DNA of 20,761 nucleotides from the NCBI GenBank assembly GCA_937924505.1, contig CALDSR010000073.1, positions 1-20,761 on the forward strand, in the 5' to 3' direction. A program made the translations under genes and the position numbers. The notes below the pieces were generated by a model. It was not told where the DNA came from. It saw only the letters and a list, made by a program, of their open reading frames with translations, and ran no database searches. Numbering within the stretch: the stretch's first letter is position 1; every line of letters begins with the position of its first letter. Positions 14,128-20,761 of the stretch are shown piece after piece. The DNA is from an uncultured Granulosicoccus sp. (lineage in GTDB: Bacteria > Pseudomonadota > Gammaproteobacteria > Granulosicoccales > Granulosicoccaceae).

Positions 14128-16035
14128 ATGGCAGGTGTCCAGAGAATTCTAGACCGTTTGGTCTCCGTCATCGCTATAGGCCTTAGCCTTTGGCATCTTT
14201 CAATTGTCGCAGGCGTTGGCAGTTACTCGACGATGGACATTCGCAGCATTCACCTGACCGTGATGCTGGTTCTGGTTTTTCTGGTCACGAAAAAGCAGCT
14301 CTTGCCAACAACGTCCGAGCCGCGAAGCCCGGCACACTCAGCCAATGCCATCAACGTCGGCGCGAGGGTTGTGTTAGCAATCGTTTCGCTGGGCGCCGGG
14401 CTCTACACCTATATGCGCTGGAAACCCATTGCGTTTAGTGGCGGCGTAACAAGTGATCTTGATGCCTGGGTCGGCATGGCCCTTATTGTTCTTGTTCTGC
14501 TCGCGGTTATTAGGCGCATCGGTTTTTTACTCAGCCTGATCGCCATCAGTTTTCTTGCCTACCCGTTGCTCGCCCCATACTTGCCTGACGTCATTTCGGG
14601 ACGCGGCTATGGCATCGAGCGTGTGGCCATTTTCATGGCGACCGGAACAGAAGGTATTTTCGGAATACCGCTTGGTGTCTCGGCCTCTTACATCATCATA
14701 TTCACGATCTTTGGCGCGTTTCTTAACAACTTTGGTGCGGGTGAGTTCTTTTTTCGTATTGCCAGTCTGCTTACGCGAGGTACTCGAGCGGCGTCCGCAA
14801 AAACCGCCGTTATCTTCAGCACACTGTTGGGTATGATCTCTGGTTCTGCCGCTGGCAACGTTGCCGTAACCGGCACCATGACCATTCCGATGATGAAGCG
14901 GGAAGGCTACAAACCTAATCAGGCGGCAGCCGTGGAAGCGGTGGTGTCAACGGGTGGGCAAATCATGCCACCCATCATGGGGGCGGCAGCTTTCATCATG
15001 GCCGAGATAATCGGGCTGCCGTACAAAGAGATCATGAAGGCGGGACTTATTCCGGCCATGTTGTTTTTCTCATCCATTCTTTTCATTGTTCACCTGCGTG
15101 CCTTGAAATCAGACATGCCAATAAATACCGATACCGGCCCGTCTGAATCGGTTGCACCTATTCTGCTGCCCGGTATGCGCTTCGTTATCCCATTCACACT
15201 GCTGGTGGGAATGATGGTTGTCGGGTATTCACCCTTTCGGGCATCCTTTGTTGCCTTGCTAGTCCTCTTGCTTGGTTGTTTTTTCTTTGAGTGGCGGGAT
15301 CTGAAAGGCTTTATCGTCAAAGTATTCAAATCATTGGAAGAGGGTGCCTTGGCGGTTCTGTCCATTGCTGCTGCCTGTGCGGCGGCCGGAATTGTAGCGG
15401 GTGTACTGTCGATGACGGGTATCGGCTCTCAGATATCGGCTGCCATTATAGGGATTTCGGCGGGGCAACCGCTTGTTGCTCTGGGCTTGACCGCCCTCAT
15501 GGCGATTGTGCTGGGGATGGGCTTACCGACAACGGCAGCCTATGTGATTCTGGCGACTGTTGTGGCGCCCCCATTGGTACAAATGGGAATACCGGTTCTG
15601 ACGGCACATATGTTCGTGTTCTTTTTTGGCTGTATCTCAACAATAACACCGCCTGTTGCGCTTGCATCATATGTCGCGGCTGGAATTGCAGGGAGTGATA
15701 TCAACAAGACCAGTTGGACAGCCTTTGGCTACGGCATTACCAGCTACATCTTGCCGTTCATGTTTTTCTTTGGTCCTGCGCTCTTAATGAATGGAACCGC
15801 GTTTGAGGTCATCGTCGCGGTTATCGTCGGGCTTGTAAGTGTGTTTTGCATTGCAACCGCTGTAGTTGGTTATTTTGTCCAGCCCTTGGGTGCCGTCGGG
15901 CGAATAACGATGGCAGCCAGTGGGCTTTTATTGATGTACCAATCCATGGCAACAAACCTGGTGGGACTGGGGCTACTGGTAGCGGTGTACGTGCTGGTAA
16001 AGCGAAAAAATACAGTGCCTCAAATCGAGCGCTGA
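14128..16035 (+). CDS. TRAP transporter permease, fused 4TM/12TM (TAXI type)
   Basis: The 635-residue membrane protein is a fusion of the small (about four helices, residues 1-150) and large (about twelve helices) TRAP permease domains, the normal arrangement for TAXI systems. Signature segments are GISG-like MISGSAAGNVAVTGTMTIPMMKREGY and STGGQIMPPIMGAAAFIMAEI in the first repeat, and GMGLPTTAAYVILATVVAPPLVQ with TPPVALASYVAAGIAG in the second; these hold the helical hairpins for the Na+ and substrate sites. It moves the solute bound by the TAXI protein inwards, driven by a sodium or proton gradient. The ATG has no clear ribosome site; the 114-base gap before it holds no gene or hairpin. Confidence 0.95.
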   Translation: MAGVQRILDRLVSVIAIGLSLWHLSIVAGVGSYSTMDIRSIHLTVMLVLVFLVTKKQLLPTTSEPRSPAHSANAINVGARVVLAIVSLGAGLYTYMRWKPIAFSGGVTSDLDAWVGMALIVLVLLAVIRRIGFLLSLIAISFLAYPLLAPYLPDVISGRGYGIERVAIFMATGTEGIFGIPLGVSASYIIIFTIFGAFLNNFGAGEFFFRIASLLTRGTRAASAKTAVIFSTLLGMISGSAAGNVAVTGTMTIPMMKREGYKPNQAAAVEAVVSTGGQIMPPIMGAAAFIMAEIIGLPYKEIMKAGLIPAMLFFSSILFIVHLRALKSDMPINTDTGPSESVAPILLPGMRFVIPFTLLVGMMVVGYSPFRASFVALLVLLLGCFFFEWRDLKGFIVKVFKSLEEGALAVLSIAAACAAAGIVAGVLSMTGIGSQISAAIIGISAGQPLVALGLTALMAIVLGMGLPTTAAYVILATVVAPPLVQMGIPVLTAHMFVFFFGCISTITPPVALASYVAAGIAGSDINKTSWTAFGYGITSYILPFMFFFGPALLMNGTAFEVIVAVIVGLVSVFCIATAVVGYFVQPLGAVGRITMAASGLLLMYQSMATNLVGLGLLVAVYVLVKRKNTVPQIER

Positions 16036-16098
16036 GACACTCAGCGATACAGCCAGTCACAACGGGCTGATTCGATGTTCCGTTTATATTTACTGCGC

Positions 16099-16683
16099 CT
16101 AGCTTCGACGAGGTATACCTTTAGACCTTTCAGCAGGTGCGTCACGCTGCGTAACACCATCAACCAAGACAAACGCGATGACACAAGGCTCTGTTCCTCG
16201 GTTGGACCATGCATGGTTGTTGCCCCGTTGAACAAGCACATCACCCGCCTTTAACAGTAAATCGTCTTCTTCTTCATCTAGCATCATCCAGATTTCTCCA
16301 GAGAGCACGATGGCGTAATCTGTGGAATCGGTGCGGTGCATAAAGGGATGACGTGCGTTTTCGACAATATTTGCACCGGCACCCATTTCACCAAATGCAG
16401 ATTTTCCGTCGAGTGTTTTTAACACTTCAGGATCTTCCGGCAGAAACTCCACACAACGAAACGTACTGCCCATGGGGGGAGGGTGCAGGACAAAATCACC
16501 TGTGCACGTTTCTTCTGGCCCATCATATTCAGCCGGGCTTCCGCGTTCTATCCAGAAATTGGTCAAGCGCACGCCTGGACGATTAGGCCGCTCCAGGTAT
16601 TGCGTGGCAGTGGCGTCGCTGACAACAATGGCTTTGCCATTGTCGTCATGACCGGTAACCACTCTGCGAAATTCTCTTGCCAT
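16099..16683 (-). CDS. Cupin-domain protein
   Basis: The 194-residue protein begins with the REFRRVVTGHDDNGKAIVVSD motif of a recurrent group of small cupins. The central part is a Cupin_2 fold: HRTDSTDYAIVLSGEIWMMLDEEEDDLLLKAGDVLVQRGNNHAWSNRG, giving the first cupin motif (H-x5-Y..V..G) and the second (GD-x..-N-x-H-x-W). Some metal-binding positions (first His and H of NNHAW) are present but the usual second His of motif 1 is Thr/Asp, so the metal site may be incomplete. GGAG lies eight bases before the ATG. It is convergent with the TRAP permease, 64 bases away, so it may belong to the same catabolic function; this is guilt by position only. Confidence 0.85.
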   Translation of the reverse strand: MAREFRRVVTGHDDNGKAIVVSDATATQYLERPNRPGVRLTNFWIERGSPAEYDGPEETCTGDFVLHPPPMGSTFRCVEFLPEDPEVLKTLDGKSAFGEMGAGANIVENARHPFMHRTDSTDYAIVLSGEIWMMLDEEEDDLLLKAGDVLVQRGNNHAWSNRGTEPCVIAFVLVDGVTQRDAPAERSKGIPRRS

Positions 16684-16886
16684 GGTTCTAACTCCAATTT
16701 AACGACGTGGATAGTGAAGCATGAGAATTTTAACGGATTTTTCTGTGGCAATATGAATTTCGACGTAAATTCGCAACCATGATGTTAACTCCGTTGCAAG
16801 GCCAAGTGTCATGAATCCGAACCTAGTTTGTGAGATGTTATCGTACGAGTAGCCTGTATTGGTCTTTATCAATTGGAGCGTAGTGT
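16684..16886. other. Intergenic region before the racemase remnant
   Basis: About 200 bases with no gene I can support. It contains the upstream region of the minus-strand cupin gene. No clear hairpin or promoter was seen apart from a GGAG at 16875-16878 that precedes the small frame at 16887. Confidence 0.4.
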
Positions 16887-16940
16887 ATGCATATCGGTCT
16901 GATTGTCGGTATCGACCCAGCGGCTACCGTGGGTATCTAA
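16887..16940 (+). pseudogene. N-terminal remnant of an aspartate/glutamate racemase-like gene
   Basis: The 17-codon frame reads MHIGLIVGIDPAATVGI followed by TAA. It strongly resembles the conserved start of aspartate/glutamate racemase-family proteins (M-x-x-G-L-I-G-G-x-G/S-P-A-A-T-V/E), with two substitutions in the glycine positions and a stop right after the first strand. GGAG at 16875-16878 is eight bases before the ATG, so translation initiation may still occur. After the stop, codons F-C-R-Y-L could be a shifted continuation, but the next gene starts at 16981. A stable leader peptide is the alternative. The match is short, so confidence is limited. Confidence 0.45.
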
Positions 16941-16980
16941 TTTTGTCGCTACCTAAATATCTACTGGAGAAATTGGACTT

Positions 16981-17424
16981 ATGAGGTACAGCTTTTTTGC
17001 ACTTTCTCTGTTTTTCTCACCGTTGAGTTTAGCTGGGGCCTGGGGTGTCGGTAGTTTTGAAAATGATAGCGCAATGGATTGGGTCTACGAATTGGAGCTG
17101 TCAACATCATCAAGTTTTCTCGGAGAAACGTTTGATCATGTTGAAGGTCGAAATTATTTAGAAGTCGATGAATGCTCTGCCGCCATAGCCGCGGCTGAAG
17201 TCGTGGCGTCGATAAGTGAAAAATCATTATCTCACCTTCCGGATGCAGTCCAGGAATGGGCAGGTAAATATGATGAAATAGATAATAACTTAAAGCTTGA
17301 GGCGGTGGCCGCGGTGATGAGATGCGCTGATATTCAAACTTCTGAATTGGCGCAATTATGGGGTGAATCGAGCTCTAATGAATGGTCGTCATATATGTCG
17401 ACACTTCAATCGAGATTACAGTAG
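16981..17424 (+). CDS. DUF4259 protein with a signal peptide
   Basis: The 147-residue protein has a short Sec signal peptide (MRYSFFALSLFFSPLSLA) followed directly by GAWGVGSFENDSAMDWVYELE. That segment is the opening signature of DUF4259 proteins, which usually lack a leader and are cytoplasmic. The later YLEVDECSAAIAAAEVVASI helix and a helical C-terminal region (about residues 75-140) also fit DUF4259, whose function is unknown. Fusion to an export signal suggests a periplasmic version. The first Trp-Gly motif after the cleavage site suggests that the mature protein starts exactly at the family's N terminus. A GGAG site lies about 11 bases upstream. The HAD gene's coding region begins 45 bases after its stop. 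Confidence 0.75.
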   Translation: MRYSFFALSLFFSPLSLAGAWGVGSFENDSAMDWVYELELSTSSSFLGETFDHVEGRNYLEVDECSAAIAAAEVVASISEKSLSHLPDAVQEWAGKYDEIDNNLKLEAVAAVMRCADIQTSELAQLWGESSSNEWSSYMSTLQSRLQ

Positions 17425-17456
17425 TTCACTACAATGTATGAATGTATCGTGGCAAC

Positions 17457-17463
17457 GGAGAAG
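17457..17463 (+). promoter_or_regulatory. Ribosome binding site deciding a GTG start
   Basis: GGAGAAG at 17457-17463 is six bases before GTG at 17470. An in-frame ATG exists at 17434 but has no such site and would place the ribosome binding site inside the coding region. Confidence 0.65.
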
Positions 17464-17469
17464 AAATTT

Positions 17470-18267
17470 GTGCAGGACAAATGGTTAATTGCCGTCGACC
17501 TTGATGGAACACTTTTCCATACCGATCATCAGATTTCAGCGCGAACATTGAGCGCCATGCATATGGTGGTTGAGCGTGGACACAGCTTGGTCGTGATTAC
17601 TGGCAGAAGTTTACATTCGTCCGTACCGAGGCTACTGTCAATTCCGTCAGACACTCGAATAATATGCTCAAACGGAGCGTATCAATATAATCGTGAGAAT
17701 CAAAAAATTGAATGGTCGAATAGCCTGTCCGCCTCCAGCGCAGTATTGGTACGGCAAAGGATAATCGATCAGCTGCCAACTGCCAGTTTTGGATGGGAAT
17801 CAGAAAACGGGCTTAGCTATGAGCAGAAATTTATGGAGGAGGCTGGTGGTGCTCATACACTTGAGCAAGGGGGACTCAATCAAATTCCAGAACACGCGGA
17901 TGTCCTGAAGCTATTTGTTAGAACACCTGAAAAAAGAGGTGGCGATCTCGCGGAATTTTTACAAGAGATACTGGGTGGTGATGTCGAGGTATCGTCGTCA
18001 GGCGTCCCGTTCGTGGAGATAACAGCTGCCGGCACCAATAAAGGGAGTGCCCTCGCGAGAATCGCATCCGATCTAGGGTTCAGTGCAGAACGCACCATGG
18101 CATTCGGCGATAATCTTAATGATATGTCTATGCTGCTGTGGGCGGGGGAATCGGTTGCCATGGGCAATGCAGTCCCTGAGCTTCAAGCAATTGCCAGCGC
18201 GCGTGCTTTGAGCAATGCGGAGGACGGGGTAGCTCACTATCTCGAATCCAGGTTTATGGGAAGTTAG
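17470..18267 (+). CDS. Cof-type HAD hydrolase (sugar-phosphate phosphatase-like)
   Basis: The 265-residue protein has all four HAD motifs. Motif I is DLDGT at residues 10-14 (nucleophile Asp10, acid/base Asp12), motif II is ITGRS with Thr44, motif III is Lys191 in GTNKGSAL, and motif IV is FGDNLNDMSML with Asp214 and Asp218 for magnesium. The large type-IIB cap lies between motifs II and III, including CSNGAYQYN, as in Cof/YidA phosphatases. It removes phosphate from sugar phosphates, nucleotides or flavin-type compounds in the cytoplasm; the substrate is not defined by sequence. The GTG start has a good ribosome site, and the catalytic Asp is near the N terminus as expected. It is followed by a Nudix gene 43 bases downstream. 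Confidence 0.92.
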   Translation: MQDKWLIAVDLDGTLFHTDHQISARTLSAMHMVVERGHSLVVITGRSLHSSVPRLLSIPSDTRIICSNGAYQYNRENQKIEWSNSLSASSAVLVRQRIIDQLPTASFGWESENGLSYEQKFMEEAGGAHTLEQGGLNQIPEHADVLKLFVRTPEKRGGDLAEFLQEILGGDVEVSSSGVPFVEITAAGTNKGSALARIASDLGFSAERTMAFGDNLNDMSMLLWAGESVAMGNAVPELQAIASARALSNAEDGVAHYLESRFMGS

Positions 18268-18310
18268 TGTGATTTGAGTAAGTTTGCCAAACACAAAACA
18301 GGTTTGACCG

Positions 18311-18847
18311 ATGAATGAGATTGAAACGCTGAGTAGTAGCGTCGTTTATCAAAATAGATGGATGACGGTGCGAGAAGATCAGATTCGTCGACCCAGCGGT
18401 GCTCAGGGAATTTATGGCGTTGTCGATAAGCCAGATTTTGTCGCCATAGTGCCAATTGACGACGATTTGATTCACTTGGTGCAACAGTATCGTTATCCGG
18501 TACACCAGAGGTACTGGGAAATACCACAAGGATCCTGGGAATCTGAACCGGATGCCGATCATGCAGTGGTTGCGGCTGGAGAGCTCCGCGAAGAAACCGG
18601 CCTGACCGCAAATAAACTGCAATACGTTGGTCATATCTATCAAGCCTACGGTTATTCAAATCAGGGTTTTCACGTGTATCTAGCCACTAATCTGGAAGCC
18701 GGCGTTCAGAAGTTGGATGAAGAAGAAGAAGGGCTGATAAGCAAGGCGTTCTCATTAGAAGAATTCGAGTCGATGATAGTCACCGGGGTGATAAAGGATG
18801 CCACTACAATTAGCGCGTACAGCTTGGTTAAGTTGAAAATGTCGTAG
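18311..18847 (+). CDS. Nudix hydrolase, ADP-ribose pyrophosphatase-like
   Basis: The 178-residue protein has the beta-strand/Nudix/beta layout of ADP-ribose pyrophosphatase-like enzymes. VAIVPIDDDLIHLVQQYRYPV is the strand before the active site, WEIPQGSWESEPDADHAVVAAGELREETGL is the Nudix box, and a Tyr-rich AYGYSNQGFHVYLAT strand follows. Compared with the standard box (G-x5-E-x7-R-E-U-x-E-E-x-G-U), the first Arg is Gly and the glycine-glutamate part is stretched. The E-E-T-G core, which binds metal, is intact. Substrates are probably nucleoside diphosphate-linked compounds such as ADP-ribose. It follows the HAD gene in the same direction, 43 bases apart, so the two may share a transcript. 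The ribosome site is weak. Confidence 0.92.
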   Translation: MNEIETLSSSVVYQNRWMTVREDQIRRPSGAQGIYGVVDKPDFVAIVPIDDDLIHLVQQYRYPVHQRYWEIPQGSWESEPDADHAVVAAGELREETGLTANKLQYVGHIYQAYGYSNQGFHVYLATNLEAGVQKLDEEEEGLISKAFSLEEFESMIVTGVIKDATTISAYSLVKLKMS

Positions 18848-18915
18848 TTGCTAATGGCTTTCTCCGCTATTTGCCTGATTTATTTTTTTAAGTCATTGTG
18901 CTCTGATGTCATTTT
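18848..18915. other. Short convergent gap
   Basis: 68 AT-rich bases between the stop codons of the Nudix gene and the lipoprotein gene. A T-rich run occurs at about 18882-18891, but I found no stable stem before it on either strand. Confidence 0.3.
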
Positions 18916-19500
18916 TTACTGGCTGATACATTCCGGCACTAGTTCCAGTGCACTCTTGTGATCAGCCTCGCTGAGTAGGTCGGCATCCAGTAATAGAGCC
19001 ACGTAGCCGTTAGTTTCACTGGCGCTTACGAATGTGGATATCAAGATTTCGGGTGGCAATGCGGGTGTGGTTCGACAGACATCTGCCTTGACTTCCAGCC
19101 GACCTTTTGCGTCGTAGTTCTTCTCCAGGCGTATTTTTTCTCGCAAACGCGTAAATCGCTCAATATCGTCAGAGCCAATTCGAAAAGCGTATGTTTGCGT
19201 ACCATCGCGCTTTACACGTGCGAGTGCGGCTCGGTCATCGATCGACTCGAGAATAAAGGTGTCTTGCAGATTGGCGCGTTCCTTATGCTCCGTACCAAGT
19301 ATCAATTGGATGCCATTTGTCGCTATTCCTATTTCGTCAGGAACTCGCACGGCGAATCGTAAAAGATGGATGTCGGTTGTGGTTGGATCGAAATTCCGCA
19401 GCTTGTACATGCTGGCAACCGGAAAACCCGCACAGGCGACAAGCTTGACAGCCGCCAGTATCACCAGGAATCGCATCCACCTGTTTATCGAAACGTTCAT
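18916..19500 (-). CDS. Predicted lipoprotein of unknown function
   Basis: A 194-residue protein. After the ATG at 19500 (a GTG at 19503 is also in frame), the N terminus has basic residues then a hydrophobic helix FLVILAAVKLVAC. The lipobox LVAC gives lipid-modified Cys at about residue 23. The mature part has no membrane helix and mixes strands and helices, with a Cys in KADVCRTT and one near the C terminus (LVPECIS) that might form a disulfide. I do not recognise a family. A role at the inner or outer membrane surface is all that can be said. It is convergent with the Nudix gene. No strong ribosome site precedes the start. Confidence 0.7.
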   Translation of the reverse strand: MNVSINRWMRFLVILAAVKLVACAGFPVASMYKLRNFDPTTTDIHLLRFAVRVPDEIGIATNGIQLILGTEHKERANLQDTFILESIDDRAALARVKRDGTQTYAFRIGSDDIERFTRLREKIRLEKNYDAKGRLEVKADVCRTTPALPPEILISTFVSASETNGYVALLLDADLLSEADHKSALELVPECISQ

Positions 19501-19503
19501 CAC

Positions 19504-19756
19504 TCAATCTCTGTCGCAACTTGCCAGTACGCTCACAGACATTGGGGCAGTGTGGTCGAATAGTCAGGCAGGAAACCAATGCAACCCCGTCTCTACTGAC
19601 CTGCATGAACACCGACTTTCGACCCTGTGAGTCCTGTCGCTAGTATGCTCAAGATCTCCATAGACAAGGTGTAACGGTATGTAACCGCAGAATGTGGCTC
19701 TGAATCCACAAACAACTTATAGGGTGGCTTTGCAAGCGCAAGCCACACGGATTCCG
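19504..19756. other. Intergenic region between lipoprotein and reductase genes
   Basis: About 250 bases with no supportable gene. It should include the lipoprotein promoter (minus strand). A hairpin lies at 19724-19746, close to the end of the reductase gene. Confidence 0.4.
19724..19746 (-). terminator. Hairpin after the aldo/keto reductase gene
   Basis: GTGGCTT (19724-19730) pairs with AAGCCAC (19740-19746), extending to nine pairs with one bulged base. It begins ten bases after the reductase stop on the minus strand and is followed there by CCTATAAGTTGTTTG, only weakly T-rich. It could be a terminator or one copy of a dispersed palindromic repeat; in this window I see only this copy. Confidence 0.4.
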
Positions 19757-20761
19757 TTACTCAGTAGCCGAGGATGCAGCCCAAAGGTTGATGTTCTGTT
19801 CACTGGCGAATTGATCGATGTTCTTTAGTTCGGCGTCAGTAAATTCCAGATTTTTTACCGCGCCAACGCATTCGACAATTTGCTCTGGCTTTGAAGCGCC
19901 GATCAACGCCGTGGTAATACCTTCATTTCGTAATACCCATGCAATGGCCATCTGTGCGAGAGATTGACCGCGATTTTCAGCGATCTCGTTTAGTGAACGC
20001 AAGGCTCCCAATGACTTTTCATTGATGAATTCGGTGCGTAACGATTTACCCTGAGTGGCGCGACTACCTTCTGGGATGCCGTTGAGATATCGGCTGGTTA
20101 ACATACCCTGTGCCAGTGGCGTGAAGGCGATAGAGCCGACACCGAGTTCGGCGAGCGTGTCCTTGAGACCATCGGTTTCAACCCAACGATTGAACATGTT
20201 GTAACTCGGTTGATGGATGAGGCAGGGCGTACCCAGATCTTTAAGAATGGCGATGGCTTCGCGCGATTTTTCAGAGTTATAAGACGAAATACCCGCGTAC
20301 AGCGCACGCCCTGAACGAACGATATAGTCCAGTGCTCCCATCGTCTCTTCCAATGGCGTATTGGGATCAAACCGATGGGAGTAGAAGATGTCCACGTAAT
20401 CCAGACCCATGCGCTTTAAGCTTTGATCACATGACGCAACCAGGTATTTACGTGAGCCAAATTCACCGTAGGGCCCTGGCCACATACGATACCCGGCCTT
20501 GGAAGAAATAATCAGTTCGTCGCGCAAACCCGCAAAATCAGTTTTCAATACACGACCAAAAGACTCTTCGGCAGAGCCCGGCGGTGGGCCATAGTTGTTG
20601 GCGAGATCGAAGTGCGTAATACCGTGATCCAGCGCGGTGCGGCAAAGCGCTCGATGCGTCGATTCCGGTACATCGTGCCCGAAGTTGTGCCAAAGCCCGA
20701 ATGAAAGCGCCGGCAGTTGTAGTCCGGAGTGCCCACAACGTCGATACACCATGGAGTCGTA
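19757..20761 (-). CDS. YghZ-like aldo/keto reductase (5' end probably outside window)
   Basis: The visible 334 residues match YghZ, the E. coli L-glyceraldehyde-3-phosphate reductase, closely. Segments include LPALSFGLWHNFGHD, ITHFDLANNYGPPPGSAEE, SKAGYRMWPGPYGEFGSRKYL, VDIFYSHRFDPNTPLEETM and the C-terminal AIAWVLRNEGITTALIGAS. The aldo/keto reductase tetrad is visible: Asp in FDLANNYG, Tyr in NNY, Lys in SSKAG and His in YSHR. It reduces small aldehydes with NADPH in the cytoplasm. The first in-frame ATG is at 20752, but the codons before it continue as Y-D-S and look like the conserved RYDSM lead of this family, so translation likely begins beyond the right edge. A start at 20752 would give 331 residues and still keep the whole barrel. 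Confidence 0.9.
   Translation of the reverse strand, partial: YDSMVYRRCGHSGLQLPALSFGLWHNFGHDVPESTHRALCRTALDHGITHFDLANNYGPPPGSAEESFGRVLKTDFAGLRDELIISSKAGYRMWPGPYGEFGSRKYLVASCDQSLKRMGLDYVDIFYSHRFDPNTPLEETMGALDYIVRSGRALYAGISSYNSEKSREAIAILKDLGTPCLIHQPSYNMFNRWVETDGLKDTLAELGVGSIAFTPLAQGMLTSRYLNGIPEGSRATQGKSLRTEFINEKSLGALRSLNEIAENRGQSLAQMAIAWVLRNEGITTALIGASKPEQIVECVGAVKNLEFTDAELKNIDQFASEQNINLWAASSATE

Noticed and set aside
1..20761. CRISPR array, tRNA, phage, insertion sequence or integrase genes
   Set aside because: No spaced direct repeats, cloverleaf sequences, transposase or phage motifs were seen on either strand.

Overview
The window reads as chromosomal DNA from a proteobacterium. A marine or soil gammaproteobacterium is my best guess, from moderate GC, AGGAG-type ribosome binding sites, frequent GTG/TTG starts, a TAXI-type TRAP transporter, several glutathione S-transferases and a YghZ-like reductase. 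The taxonomy is inference. I see no tRNA, rRNA, CRISPR array, insertion sequence or phage gene. The density of single-gene metabolic and stress functions suggests an ordinary accessory or catabolic neighbourhood.

Layout. 1-2.0 kb: the 3' end of a UGT-like glycosyltransferase, a SAM methyltransferase, a strong intrinsic terminator, and on the minus strand an exported AhpD-like protein. 2.3-3.9 kb: a Gate-domain membrane protein divergent from an Lrp/AsnC regulator, with two GAATATTC palindromes between them. 4.0-6.3 kb: a small DUF1330-like protein, then three overlapping genes: a RES-domain protein, an amidohydrolase resembling 2-pyrone-4,6-dicarboxylate lactonase, and an NTF2-like protein. 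6.4-8.6 kb: two GNAT acetyltransferases flanking a DUF2834 membrane protein, then a GST. 8.7-9.4 kb: a second GST on the minus strand.

9.5-16.7 kb is the most coherent block. It holds a substrate-binding-like protein without a signal peptide, translationally coupled to a two-subunit molybdenum hydroxylase (a 2Fe-2S subunit and an IorB/NicB-type molybdopterin subunit). After a gap with a promoter flanked by two ATATCGATA-type palindromes come a TAXI periplasmic binding protein and a fused TRAP permease, then a convergent cupin gene. The simplest reading is uptake of an organic acid or heterocycle by TAXI-TRAP and its cytoplasmic hydroxylation; the substrate cannot be read from sequence.

16.8-20.8 kb: a tiny remnant resembling the start of an aspartate/glutamate racemase, a DUF4259 protein with a signal peptide, a Cof-type HAD phosphatase, a Nudix hydrolase, a minus-strand lipoprotein of unknown function, and a YghZ-like aldo/keto reductase that probably begins beyond the right edge.

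Starts were moved inward from the longest frame where a Shine-Dalgarno sequence or an overlap argued for it (notably 3290, 4058, 4478, 10962, 13087 and 17470). All functional calls come from recognising motifs by eye, without database searches.
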